Assembly (NCBI RefSeq): GCF_000203795.2
Contig: NW_006281099.1
Location: 4,304,532-4,368,531, forward strand
DNA length: 64,000 nucleotides
From: Batrachochytrium dendrobatidis JAM81
Lineage: Eukaryota; Chytridiomycota; Chytridiomycetes; Rhizophydiales
Direction of reading: 5' to 3'
Shown piece by piece: positions 1 through 9,819 of the stretch; position 1 is the stretch's first letter; every line of letters begins with the position of its first letter. The notes beneath the pieces were generated by a model. It was not told the DNA's origin, ran no database searches, and was given only the letters and a program-made list of their open reading frames with translations. The position numbers were made by a program, and so were the translations under genes.

Positions 1-7
1 TACCTAG

Positions 8-244
8 GATCAATTCATTGCAAACTTGAATGTGTTGGTGCAATTAGCAGCACTTGTGGGTCCGACACTTTTACCGTATCTTGCTTCACTGCTTCCACCG
101 CTAGCATCAAAAGCCATGGCTACCGATATGCATACTCGTGAATCAGTCACGGATGCGTTATGTGAATGTCAGCGATTTCTTGGCGATGCTGCCATTAAAA
201 TCATTCGTAGTCGTATACCAACATTTTCTCCATTACTACTCTAA
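8..244 (+). CDS. PACRG-like protein, C-terminal exon (partial)
   Basis: Last exon of a gene that begins left of the window. It follows a plausible acceptor (CCTAG at 3-7) and is open to TAA at 242-244. The fragment reads through a helical, Leu/Pro-rich stretch (VGPTLLPYLASLLPPLASKA) and ends in IKIIRSRIPTFSPLLL. That tail resembles the closing IIKSKIPTYC-type segment of PACRG-like (PACRGL) proteins, armadillo-like factors related to the ciliary doublet-microtubule protein PACRG. A ciliary-type protein would suit a fungus with flagellated zoospores. The identification rests on about 78 residues, so another ARM-like protein is possible. Confidence 0.55.
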   Translation, partial: DQFIANLNVLVQLAALVGPTLLPYLASLLPPLASKAMATDMHTRESVTDALCECQRFLGDAAIKIIRSRIPTFSPLLL

Positions 245-955
245 TATCAAATGCGAAATGCAAAATGCAAAATCCAAAATACGATTCAAAGGAGATATTT
301 CAATCAGCCAGCTAGTATAATAGTTGGTCATATAAAAGCGTTTTATTATAAAATGATTACATCAAACCCAAATGGTGTGGTCTTGGTAAGCGCCAATTGA
401 ATAGTAGTATAGGATGCGATTTGGCATTGATGTTTGGAATACATGCTTGAAATCCAATAATACATCCGTATTCACGTAAAATGGAGTACCCAAGTCAATC
501 TATAATAAACAGTCATGTTTGATGGGTGTCAATCTTACTGGACAATACTGTTTTTGAACTTATTCTTGTGCAAAAATGCAGAGCAAATGTTTACATTTTT
601 GTTTCAATACATCCTTGACATTTGTTCAACCTTTCTTCCAAAACGAACATTTAAAGTCAACATTGTGTGACCAGAATGTATGGTTGCATTTTTGAGATAT
701 GTTGCATTTTTGAGCACAAACGTATCTGATATTGGAATACAGAGTTTCAAAAGTAATCAATATCTAATAACAACAAATATGTAACGATTGTTTATTCCAA
801 GATGAATACAAAAGTGTTTTTATTTTACGTGAATATGTCTGTAAATTGATTTTTACAACTAGTCAAGTTTGCTAAAAATTTGAAAACCTTGCGAGGACAG
901 CTAGACTGGAACAAGGGGTGTTTGATATTATCTGCCATTTAAAGTCTTATCGATT
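245..955. other. Intergenic region with one inverted-repeat element
   Basis: No convincing gene was found in either strand. Short AT-rich 3' sequence of the upstream gene comes first, then the inverted-repeat element at about 461-846 (separate entry), then about 110 bp before the ATG at 956. The short reading frame at 138-320 overlaps the PACRG-like exon out of frame and looks like a shadow. Confidence 0.6.
461..846. repeat. Inverted-repeat element, copy 1
   Basis: The left end reads TACATCCGTATTCACGTAAA (461-480). The right end, about 821-846, contains ATTTTACGTGAATA followed by GTCTGTAAAT, the inverted complement of the left end. The interior shares ATAAACAGTCATG and TTACTGGACAAT with copies 2, 5 and 6. 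It has no coding capacity. It ends about 110 bp before the ATG of the next gene, so it occupies that gene's upstream region. Confidence 0.75.
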
Positions 956-2191
956 ATGGTTCGAAGTACTACTAAAGCTACTGGGAGTACTAGGACGACT
1001 AGGTCAGCTGTAGCGAAAAAAGCTGCACATGTTGAATCATCAACATCACCACAAGCAGACTCCTGCAATCCATCAGTCCAGCAAACAGCTTTATCATCAT
1101 CAGAGATTGATACTATTGTTGAGCAGAAACGACTTCAAAGTGGAAGAAATCCATTTGGTATACTGTATGAATCAGAATCTACTTTTCTGACTAAACCGAA
1201 TGGGAATGCTCGAGGTGGACTGAGAGGAAGCTTTGGTGGGGACGTGCCAGTGGAAGGGTTTTATCCAGGCAGTCAATTAGCAAGCCCAGGTATGTCGCCT
1301 GTATATGCCCGATCACCAGGAACACTATCCAAGACGCCTGGTGTTGATTTAGTAGGCTGGAGCATTGGGTATGAAAATGACAACTACACGCTTGAATCTA
1401 TCCGGACATCAGATATGGGGCCTGTGTTGAATGATGTTGATGATGGGTATGTATCTCCATCCAATAGGTCATTGATTGCTGGAAGCAAACTATCTCCTTC
1501 AAGACAAAGCAAAAGGGCAGTTTCAGTTAATATTACTCCCATTACAGACGAGTCTGCCAATGGTTCTAGTATTGTAGCTGAATTGGACAAGATACAACAT
1601 CCACTTGAATTCAAGCTTGCACAACCAACTGTACCTGTCAAGACTGTACAAAAGCATATATCTGTAGCTCAAGATACAGAGGACGATGATACATATGGAC
1701 TGTGTAATTGGGCCAAGACAGCAGCGGCTACAGCAGCTATTCAGGACGCATCTACCTCGATAGCAGCACACACGAGCAAGTATATATCACGACACATGCT
1801 TCCACAACCACTTGAAAATATATCAGTAATAGATAGCGAAAGCAGAGCATCATACTCGGGATCATCACCACTGGAGGCTGGCTTTGGATCTGAGCAGGAG
1901 TTTGGAGGATCTAGCCTAATACCAAAGCGACCGACAGATCCATTTGAAAATATTCAACTAGGACAGCATGGAGGAAAGCGAAAGGTTGATAGCAAAGCAA
2001 AGACAGGATCAAAGAAACCCAGCAAGAAGCTGATGACGGTAAAACGAGGTTTCAAGAGTGCAGCACAAAAAAGCCGAGCAGAGATGGTTAGTCATGTACA
2101 CCATGACCAAGAAAATGAATCGGTGGATTTAAAAAAACAGACGGTACGACGAAGCACACGGATAGCACGAGGTCAAAGGCACGCATCATGA
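956..2191 (+). CDS. Hypothetical low-complexity, probably nuclear protein
   Basis: Single-exon frame of 411 residues from ATG 956. I do not recognise the family. The protein is Ser/Thr-rich and largely disordered, with a basic Thr/Ala/Lys-rich N-terminus (MVRSTTKATGSTRTTRSAVA) and many SP/TP sites (GMSPVY, RSPGTL, SKTPGV, KLSPSR). A strongly basic C-terminal region of about 60 residues ends in KKQTVRRSTRIARGQRHAS. Two clusters (KRKVDSKAKTGSKKPSKK and RRSTRIARGQR) look like nuclear or DNA/RNA-binding signals. The overall pattern would suit a chromatin or cell-cycle phosphoprotein, but that is inference only. Inverted-repeat copy 1 sits just upstream. Confidence 0.75.
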   Translation: MVRSTTKATGSTRTTRSAVAKKAAHVESSTSPQADSCNPSVQQTALSSSEIDTIVEQKRLQSGRNPFGILYESESTFLTKPNGNARGGLRGSFGGDVPVEGFYPGSQLASPGMSPVYARSPGTLSKTPGVDLVGWSIGYENDNYTLESIRTSDMGPVLNDVDDGYVSPSNRSLIAGSKLSPSRQSKRAVSVNITPITDESANGSSIVAELDKIQHPLEFKLAQPTVPVKTVQKHISVAQDTEDDDTYGLCNWAKTAAATAAIQDASTSIAAHTSKYISRHMLPQPLENISVIDSESRASYSGSSPLEAGFGSEQEFGGSSLIPKRPTDPFENIQLGQHGGKRKVDSKAKTGSKKPSKKLMTVKRGFKSAAQKSRAEMVSHVHHDQENESVDLKKQTVRRSTRIARGQRHAS

Positions 2192-2830
2192 TCAAAGCTG
2201 TTTCCGATATAATAAAAGATGAGTTTAAGCCGAGTCGGCTGGAATTGTTCAATTCTGTTCAACTTCTTGTTTATGCTTGTGGCTACAAAGCGTGTTCGTC
2301 GTTTATCAAAGCATTCACGTGACGACGTGTACTTGTGACAAGTTAGTGATCGTCTTTGCTCTTTAGTTTATTTCCACCAATCAGATTCAGACAGGGCTGT
2401 GCTGATGTGGACATTTGAGACTTTTGCTCAGACTTGGTGTGTAAAAGACATACCGTCAGCACGGTATTCAATCCCACAACTGCAAACATGTCAAGCGCAG
2501 CAGTTAAATACGCATGCTTTCTGCCATAAATCCAGCCAGCGATTCCGCATGCGTTGATTTGGTCCATTTCTGGTGTTTTGTTGACAGCTATTTCAAATTA
2601 TACTTTTTGACAGAGATTATCCACCTACAGGAAGTTCTACACTAATAATAAACACTCTCAGTCTGTTGACTTGCTCCATCACTGTGCAATTTTGCTGACT
2701 GTGGAATAAGATCTAAGAGAGTGAGTTTAAGTTACTGCGCTTGTAGAGTTTTGGCTCCGTCGCAATCGTATTCGCTTTAGTCCAGACTCGAGTCCTCAAA
2801 CTGTACTTGAATGCACCTGCATCCCATCTT
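2192..2830. other. Intergenic region, mostly featureless
   Basis: Lies between the orphan gene and the NELF-A-like gene. It contains a CACGTG box at 2316-2321 (context TTCACGTGACGACGTG) and one doubtful small minus-strand frame at 2343-2567 (separate entry). Nothing else was recognised. Confidence 0.5.
2343..2567 (-). CDS. Possible small membrane protein (doubtful)
   Basis: A 74-codon minus-strand frame starting with a true ATG at 2567. It encodes one hydrophobic stretch (LTAALDMFAVVGLNTVLTVC, about residues 21-40) between a short N-terminus and a polar, basic tail ending KLKSKDDH. No family was recognised. It lies alone between two plus-strand genes. The hydrophobic segment and start codon make it worth listing, but a frame this short could occur by chance. 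Confidence 0.3.
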   Translation of the reverse strand: MDQINACGIAGWIYGRKHAYLTAALDMFAVVGLNTVLTVCLLHTKSEQKSQMSTSAQPCLNLIGGNKLKSKDDH

Positions 2831-4714
2831 ATGTCTGCCATTCTCTTCAACCATAGTAATTCTACCCCCACTACAGGCCTTTCTTCTACAGCTCCTACCC
2901 ACAAGGCACACATGTCAACCCACAGTGTTAGTCAGCCCACTGCTTCGTCCATAGATCCGGTAGAACTTGAACGAGTGTTTTCTTTTTTCACCACTAGAGC
3001 ATTAGTTGTTCCTTGGCACATTTACGATCATCTCGCTATCCATCTCACTGCCGATATACTGGTTTTTATTCTTACAAAATGGCATGTCCTGTCTGACGCT
3101 CCTATATTGCGTGCTGGCTTTCTTTTGGGTCTTTTATCTTCTCCCCGTAAACGGTTTCCTGCGGATTTGAAACTACCGGCAGACAAGCTCATTGAGCTTG
3201 GACGTGCTGACCCTCACCCGTATGTGCGTCTTGTTGGAGATATGCTCAGTACATGGGTTTCAAACGGTTACATCAATTCCACCTGCGTTCTTCAAATTCC
3301 TGAACTGTCTTCTGGTTTATATCCACTACGTCAGAAATTATCTACCATTCAGTTATTTCCTAAAGTGCTCGTCTTTATTAGTCATATAGCACGCAAACAC
3401 TCTGCATTACCATTCTCTCGTCCAGCATCTGCCATTTCCAGCACACCTATTTCTCCTACATCTACTTCCACACTCGCCTCTAATGAGGTGTTTACTTTCA
3501 AACCAGAATATGCAATTAGACCCCTTCATGAGCGTATTGCTGAATATGGTATTGACTTGACCCAAGTCGATACTTCCATGTCGCATAATCGTTCAAGCTC
3601 GGGTAAATCTCCACTCGCTTCAACCCCGCTGGGAATTCGCAAACGACCCAACTCTAATAGTGCCTTTTTACGTCCTGCCCAAAGACTTGCCACAAATACT
3701 CGGCGTAAGTACCCGACTATCCTTTCTAAATAGCATGTCTGTAGTTTATTAAAACATTGTACTCGTTTGTTTACTCATTCAGGTTTTAGTCATGGATTTT
3801 CATTCAGCACGAGTTCTACTGGTTCACCGCATGCATCTTCACCTGGTGCCATTACTCCTGTAAGAGCAAAAGGATTTCAAAAGGAATCCAAAATCAAAAT
3901 GATTGATATTGAGCAGGCTGTAGATATCGAAAAGATTAAAACGGAGGCTCAAAAAAAGATTGAAGATGGTAAATCTACTACTGTCATGTCTCTATTCTGA
4001 CAAAATACTAATGATTATAATGCAAATGTTTTTGTAGATGCTCAAGCCGAAAAAATGCGTAAAGCACGCGAACGAGACAAGGCAGCGCAGGCTAGACGTG
4101 AGGCTAAAGAGCTTACACAGAATGAACGTCGCATGAAAAGAGCCAAGCTGGATGAAGAAAGAAAAGCAAAACTCGAGTTCAAGGACAAGACTGAGCGTAA
4201 ACTCAAGGTATCGGCTTCTGAAGATTCCGTCGATAAACCTATTTGTCTTGGTTCCACGGATGTTGCGTCAGACAATGATGAAGATTTATTTAATGCTGCT
4301 GCTGGCATCAAAAAACGTGGTACAATCTCACTGGGACAATTCTCTCAGTCTCCTAAACAGAGTCAATCATTACCTCTGATTGATCCGCCATCTGTTCCTG
4401 CACCTGCACCTGCTCCCGACCCTATTCAAAATCAGCCATCCTTCAATACCCCCAAGATTGCATTTGAAGATGTCATATGCGGATCTACGGACCTTTCACC
4501 CGAAGATTCCAATCTAATCCAAGACTTTCTACTTGGCCGCTACCTTAGTACGAATGACACCATCAGGGAAATTAAACTCAATGAGCATGTTTATGATGAC
4601 CCGACTGGTGTGCGCAAGCGTGAGAGCATGTGGATTATTCTAGACTATAAAAATTGTAAATGGCGTAAAGTAAAGCGTACCGTAAGAATCAACGTGGTTG
4701 CCACTGTTGACTAG
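2831..4714 (+). CDS. NELF-A-like negative elongation factor subunit
   Basis: Three exons, 2831-3704, 3783-3968 and 4038-4714, join in frame to 578 residues. Reading could extend upstream, but 2831 is the first in-frame ATG. The N-terminal helical region (ILRAGFLLGLLSSPRKRF... RADPHPYVRLVGDMLSTW) aligns with the NELF-A segment around LLLGTLHLPRRTV and DSDPWVLMVADILKSF. After a disordered stretch comes KGFQKESKIKMIDI, matching RKERGVKLLDI of human NELF-A. A Lys/Arg/Glu-rich helix follows, then a Pro-rich linker. The C-terminus (IQDFLLGRYLSTNDTIREIKLNEHV... WIILDYKNCKWRKVKR) matches the conserved NELF-A end. NELF-A binds RNA polymerase II and promotes promoter-proximal pausing in animals. Order and spacing of three matching blocks make this fairly secure. 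Confidence 0.8.
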
Positions 4715-5107
4715 TTGCGTGGTTTTATAAATCCATCTATGTATTCTGCATGTTTCTCTGGTTATTTATTGGGTTTTTAGGCTTAGATACAGTTATTCAA
4801 TCTTTTCAATTGCTTCTATGTTTGCATCACTTTGGTTTTACGTAATTTTCATAATAAATGATAGTCTTTGATCGTATGAATAGTTTTTATTCTTGAGCCA
4901 TGATTATAGCGTGTTGGTTTTAAACAGACCAGCAATTGATTCATTTTTAGGTATCGCTAGGATCGCATTACACAAGTCGGTATGCTGGTCTACACTCGAG
5001 AGTAGCATGTAACCCATCTGAATTCAAGTTTGTTTTAAATCCGTTTAAAGTACACATCAGCGTACAAACGTTGACATGAAACTGTATCAACAATTTCATA
5101 TCCAAGA
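4715..5107. other. Intergenic region, nothing recognised
   Basis: AT-rich 3' and 5' flanks between the NELF-A-like and phosphomevalonate kinase genes. I see no reading frame, RNA gene or repeat in it. Confidence 0.6.
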
Positions 5108-7185
5108 ATGGTTGATCAGATTAAACCAAATGGACCGAGTTTACCCTCAGATTTGAACATGTCTGAGATGCGGTAAGTCGGTTTATGAACAATGCAGACA
5201 TTTGAATGAATCTAGATGATTTCATCATAAACTGGATAGCTTGTTATTGACAGATTGATATATGCTAGTGTTGCTGATTCCACTACAGTTACTGCACCAG
5301 GAAAAGTCTTGCTGACGGGTGGTTATCTGGTTCTAGATCGCAGGTTTCAAGGATTGGTAGTAGCCATGGATGCTCGATTTCATACAACCATCAAGTCAAT
5401 TCATCAACAGCAAGACTCATCTGATGTTACTTCAATCATCCAAGTGGTATCACCGCAGTTTACTGATGGGTTTTGGGAATACATGATTCAGTTTCATGAT
5501 CCAACTTGTCATGATGATCAACACCAAATGGGAGTACCAAGAATTACTGCAACATCATCTACTCCGTTCAATCCATTCTTGGAAACAGCACTTTCATTTT
5601 CATTTTATGTGCTGCACCATAAACTGGCCAATCTTGCACAACTGGTTGGAAAGGGAATCCAAATGACAGTGTTGGCTGATAACGACTTTTATTCGCAGTC
5701 TGCAGATGTAAGTTGATGCTTGGATTGAATATAACCAATATTCAAGGCAGTAGAAGATGGTCGATACTAGTATGAATTGATTGATATGTCATTTAGTTGA
5801 ATCGACTTGGATTAGAATTAACAGCGACAGGATTGGGTCAATTACCAGAGTTTAATTCCACGCATGGAACGATTGCACAAGTCCGTAAGACTGGCTTGGG
5901 TTCATCAGCAGCCATGACTACATCTGTTATTGCCAGTCTGTTGGCTCATTATGGTGTAGTGAATCTATCGACTGATATGACTGTTCGTTGTGAGAATGAT
6001 ACTGCTTCTTTGGAAATACTGTATAACCTTGCACAGACTGCTCACTGTGTTGCTCAAGGAAAGATTGGCAGTGGGTTTGATGTGAGTGCAGCTGTAGTTG
6101 GAACTCATAGATACCGACGATTCTCTCCACAGATCTTGGATCCCGTATTTCGTGCTGTAGAGGCTCTTGCCAGCAGTCATAGCAATCATGAAACTGATGC
6201 AAGTGCACTACAAACTGAACTGGCTCATCAAGTCTATCATGTCGTCACCAAAAAGTAATCCTGATATAATCCATGTATAAATCTATTGCTGATGGTTTGG
6301 TGACTAATACATGGCTGTAGATGGGATTGGGTCAACACTCCATTCCAACTCCCACCTGGAATGCAGCTCATGCTAGGAGATGTGGCTGCTGGTAGTAACA
6401 CTCCCAAACTGGTATCAACCGTGCTGGCTTGGCAAAAAAGGTGTCCACTTGAGGGTATGTGATCGTATCTTCAGATGGTGTGTTGAGCATTTAAACTTTA
6501 TTGAATCATTTTGACAATTTACTTGTGATGATAGCCGAGTCATTGTGGATCAAGATTGATGAGTTGAACAAATCCATTCAAACTATACTCGAGGATTTGT
6601 GTAGTGTGTCCTCGACTGCAAATGCCGGGAAATACCAAAAAGCCATCGATCTGTGTGCAACCACTACTGCTGCATCCTGGCATACGCTGTTGGAATCTGA
6701 ATCACTCGATCATTACCCGATTGTGCAGAAACTTGAGCGTATCAGTGCTCTTTACCAGGTAAACCATGCAGTATTAGCCTTTTATATTACCATTTGGTTG
6801 GATTGATTCTATCTGAATTTCCATTTTCTGATTTTAGGAAATTCGAGGTTGCCTTTGCAATATGTCCAGTTTGTCTGGTGCTCCTATTGAACCCCCTGAA
6901 CAAACTAAATTGTTGGATGCATGCATGGAAATCCCAGGTGTTTTGATGTGCGGTGTTCCAGGAGGTAACGATTGCTTGATGTGATTCATTGCATGATATA
7001 ATCATGATATCCTGACATTTTATATCTTTTCAGCTGGAGGATATGATGCTATATTTTGTATCGTGCTATCGAATACATCAAAGCAAAGGGTTCATGCACT
7101 ATGGAAATCATGGACAGAAATGGTTGTTGTTCCTCTTCTTAACCGGGAATCTCAAGATGGTTTGCGTTGTTTGCAGACTTGGTAA
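5108..7185 (+). CDS. ERG8: Phosphomevalonate kinase
   Basis: Seven exons (5108-5172, 5254-5707, 5797-6254, 6321-6454, 6535-6758, 6838-6964, 7034-7185) join in frame to 537 residues. The enzyme phosphorylates 5-phosphomevalonate to the diphosphate in the mevalonate route to isoprenoids and sterols. GHMP-kinase signatures are present: APGKVLLTGGYLVLD near residue 35, the ATP-binding glycine loop KTGLGSSAAMTTSV near 206, and KIGSGFDVSAAVVGT. Later blocks are WDWVNTPFQLPPGMQLMLGDVAAGS and CGVPGAGGYDAIFCI. All are characteristic of fungal Erg8. It is somewhat longer than yeast Erg8 (about 450). The start exon is short and depends on one GTAAGT donor; all later junctions are phase-consistent. Confidence 0.93.
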
Positions 7186-7934
7186 TCTAATATATCATTC
7201 ACTTGCAGTTTTAAATGTGTTTTTGGTTTCTTGGTTTCAAACCAGCTTCTTCATCTCAAGTGCCTCTAGGCTTTATGAGCTTGGTTTTGACTGATAAACG
7301 CGACTCCCATAAATGGCTTGGTGCCCCATTGCGTCTTCTAATCTGCAATATAAGTGGTTCTAGCAAAGATTGCCCTTTTGTGATATGAATGCAAAACTGT
7401 ATTCATGCCTGTTAGTACCAGAAAATGTCACAGATAGGCTTAGCTCAACTAGTCGAGTTTGTGCATGTCTGTAAAAAGTTGAGTCATAGGGCACTTTGGG
7501 CTGTAGATGTTTGTAATCCATACGATGAGTTGATTGAACAAGAAGGGGTGGGCTTATAGTTGAATGGTAGACACCCAATCCTTGCAGGATAGAAATCATA
7601 GAGGATCCATACTGAGCTCATATATAGCCATGTCAATAAAAACGCTCGACGATTTTGCTCCTTGTGTGAATCTTGTAGTATCGATCATTTGATAATTCAG
7701 TGTTTTATCCGTTAGCAATTATCCGACACAAGTAGCTGAGTAGGCTGTTGCCTACTCGAGTTTCACATCAAATAGATTGACTTGTATTTGGCTTTGCCAT
7801 TCATTGTAACCAATACGTGTTCGTTTGATCTATCAACCTCCTTGTGCTATTGTGCCACTTGCATAGTATAAATGCGCGACTGTTCCCGTGTTGCATACTT
7901 TCCACTACAGCAGTAAGCATCTACTTAAATTATA
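7186..7934. other. Intergenic region with TATA-type promoter at its right end
   Basis: 3' flank of ERG8 followed by the promoter of the membrane-protein gene. Short frames here lack splice or family support. A stretch near 7555-7575 looks faintly like a tRNA A-box but no tRNA folds (see rejected list). Confidence 0.55.
7867..7873 (+). promoter_or_regulatory. Likely TATA box
   Basis: TATAAAT 62 bp before the ATG at 7935, a spacing typical of fungal TATA promoters. Supported by position only. Confidence 0.45.
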
Positions 7935-9314
7935 ATGAGTATCTCTCCCGAATGCAAAAACGATGATCCAGTCAAGGATGTGATCACGGAAAAAACATGT
8001 CCCGAGGCATCTAGTAAAACCCCTTCACCCGACTTGAAAATCCAGATCCCACAACTTGATGTACTAAGTGATTCCGCTTATACAGAAAAAATCATGTCTT
8101 CCAAACTATGCAAGATATTTACTGCCATAACTGCTATGCTTCTCGTTGCGTATATTGTTGTGGCTGCCGTGATGTTGAGTGGTTGGGTTAAACAACGCAT
8201 GCAACATCAAGCTACAGATTCAACTGATAATGCTTCAAAAACAAGTAACCCACCTGCTATCGAATCCAAAACTCAGGAAAAACCCGCAAATCAACTTGCT
8301 TTGATGCGAAATATCGATACCAATCCGGGTGAATCTAATCTTGTGAAACGGTCCTGGTCACCTTCTAGCTCTCATTTACCCAATATTGGTCTTGAAGATA
8401 CTCGACCTAAATATTGGTCCGTTCAACATGTCGAAAAAAACAAGCATATCAATCAATCAACTGGAAACGTTCAAATAGTTAGTAAACGCTGCATTGCAAG
8501 GTTGATTTTTTAAGCATCAGTATAAAAGAAACTCACACTTTGATTTTATAGGGTAGCATCACCATAGGAACACTAGCTATGCCATCCGTTTCAAAACCCT
8601 CTAATCAGCAAACTCGTTCACTCAACGATCTAGACAACCAAATGCAACAACTAACTAAAACTTATAGAAAATTGAATCTTGAATACCTGTCGTCATTAAG
8701 ACACCGATTAAACTCGAAATTACATCAGCTTACCATGCAGCATCAATCCAATGAATGGCATCGACGCATTCTCAGTAAGTTGATGAGTGCTGTTTGAATC
8801 AATATGTCGTTGGATGGGTTTATAGATTGGTTTGAAATGTTGTGGCTAAACTGGATTCATTGAATGTTGGATTGTGTTTAGATTCGAAACATCCTTTTAA
8901 AGCATTTGGACATCACGGTATAGGTCGGAATGTACATTCCAATACGAATGCAAGTCCAGTATTGAACTTGAGGATTAATATCATGTCCAGATCTAGAGCT
9001 ACACCTTGGAATCAAGGCAATAAAGCCGCACTATGGAATCAAGGCAATAAAGCTGCGCTCTGGAATCAAGGCAATAAAGCCGCGCTCGGGAATCCTACCC
9101 ATAAAGCCAAACTTTGGCATATTAATGATCAATCCAATGACGATGATGGTACCCATTCTGATCTAAGCCGTGTATTTGACATGCTCAAGGTATTCATGAA
9201 ATTATATTATCAATTAAAGCAAATCATTCACCTAACACCATTCCAATTTTTCATATCTAGGCAGTCCCAGCAGCCCATGGTCAGCATCCCAGTACTTTAC
9301 TCGAATCTTGCTAG
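7935..9314 (+). CDS. Single-pass membrane protein with 9-residue tandem repeats
   Basis: Four exons (7935-8477, 8552-8774, 8882-9189, 9261-9314) join in frame to 375 residues. No family was recognised. An acidic/Pro-rich N-terminal segment of about 60 residues precedes one hydrophobic helix (IFTAITAMLLVAYIVVAAVM, residues 61-80), suggesting a type II membrane protein with a mostly lumenal or extracellular C-terminus. After the helix come a KR dibasic site (LVKRSWSPSS), a Gln/Leu-rich helical segment encoded by exon 2 (about residues 190-254), and three perfect copies of WNQGNKAAL plus a degenerate fourth. The short last exon ends STLLESC. A TATA box lies 62 bp upstream. Confidence 0.75.
9007..9114. 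repeat. In-frame 27-bp tandem repeat
   Basis: Three near-identical 27-bp units (9007-9033, 9034-9060, 9061-9087) and a degenerate fourth (9088-9114) encode WNQGNKAAL units. Differences among the first three are mostly third-position changes (GCC/GCT, CTA/CTC), so the peptide is conserved better than the DNA. Confidence 0.85.
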
Positions 9315-9819
9315 ATCATATTTCTGGTTGTAATACCCGAATAAATTATTATTTTTATTAACATTCAATATTGCTTGGACAGGGTTTTGACTTTTTTTTG
9401 GGTTATACAATCAAGTTTAATTCAACACATGACGTATAAATGGTATCATTTTGAATACACGTTTCATGTATGTCTTGTTTGCCGATGCGCTGGCTAATTT
9501 TGTATTGGGTTCAAGTAGAGGGTTGTCGTTGATTCAATAGCATCCAACCAAAAATACAAAATATGCCATACAATTCGATGGATGCCAGTAGCTACAACGT
9601 AACTACCCAACATATTTATTTATAGTCATGTGTGCATAGTTAATTTATCCATATAAACCATCACCAATAAACATAAACTTTGGTGATGGGTTATACGTGG
9701 TTAGGAGATTGAATCAACCAGTGAGGTGGATTTAAACTTTAGGTTTTAAATTAGTCATGAATCCAAGTCATACTCTGTCAATCACAGTCCAGAAGAGTTT
9801 ATAGAAATTAAATATATTT
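9315..9819. other. Convergent intergenic region, nothing recognised
   Basis: AT-rich spacer between the stop of the membrane-protein gene and the stop of the minus-strand WNK gene. No frame, RNA gene or element copy was seen. Confidence 0.6.

Noticed and set aside
7550..7625. tRNA-like stretch (TATAGTTGAATGGTAGA)
   Set aside because: It resembles an A-box, but no T-loop GGTTCRANYCC or matching acceptor stem follows within 90 nt.
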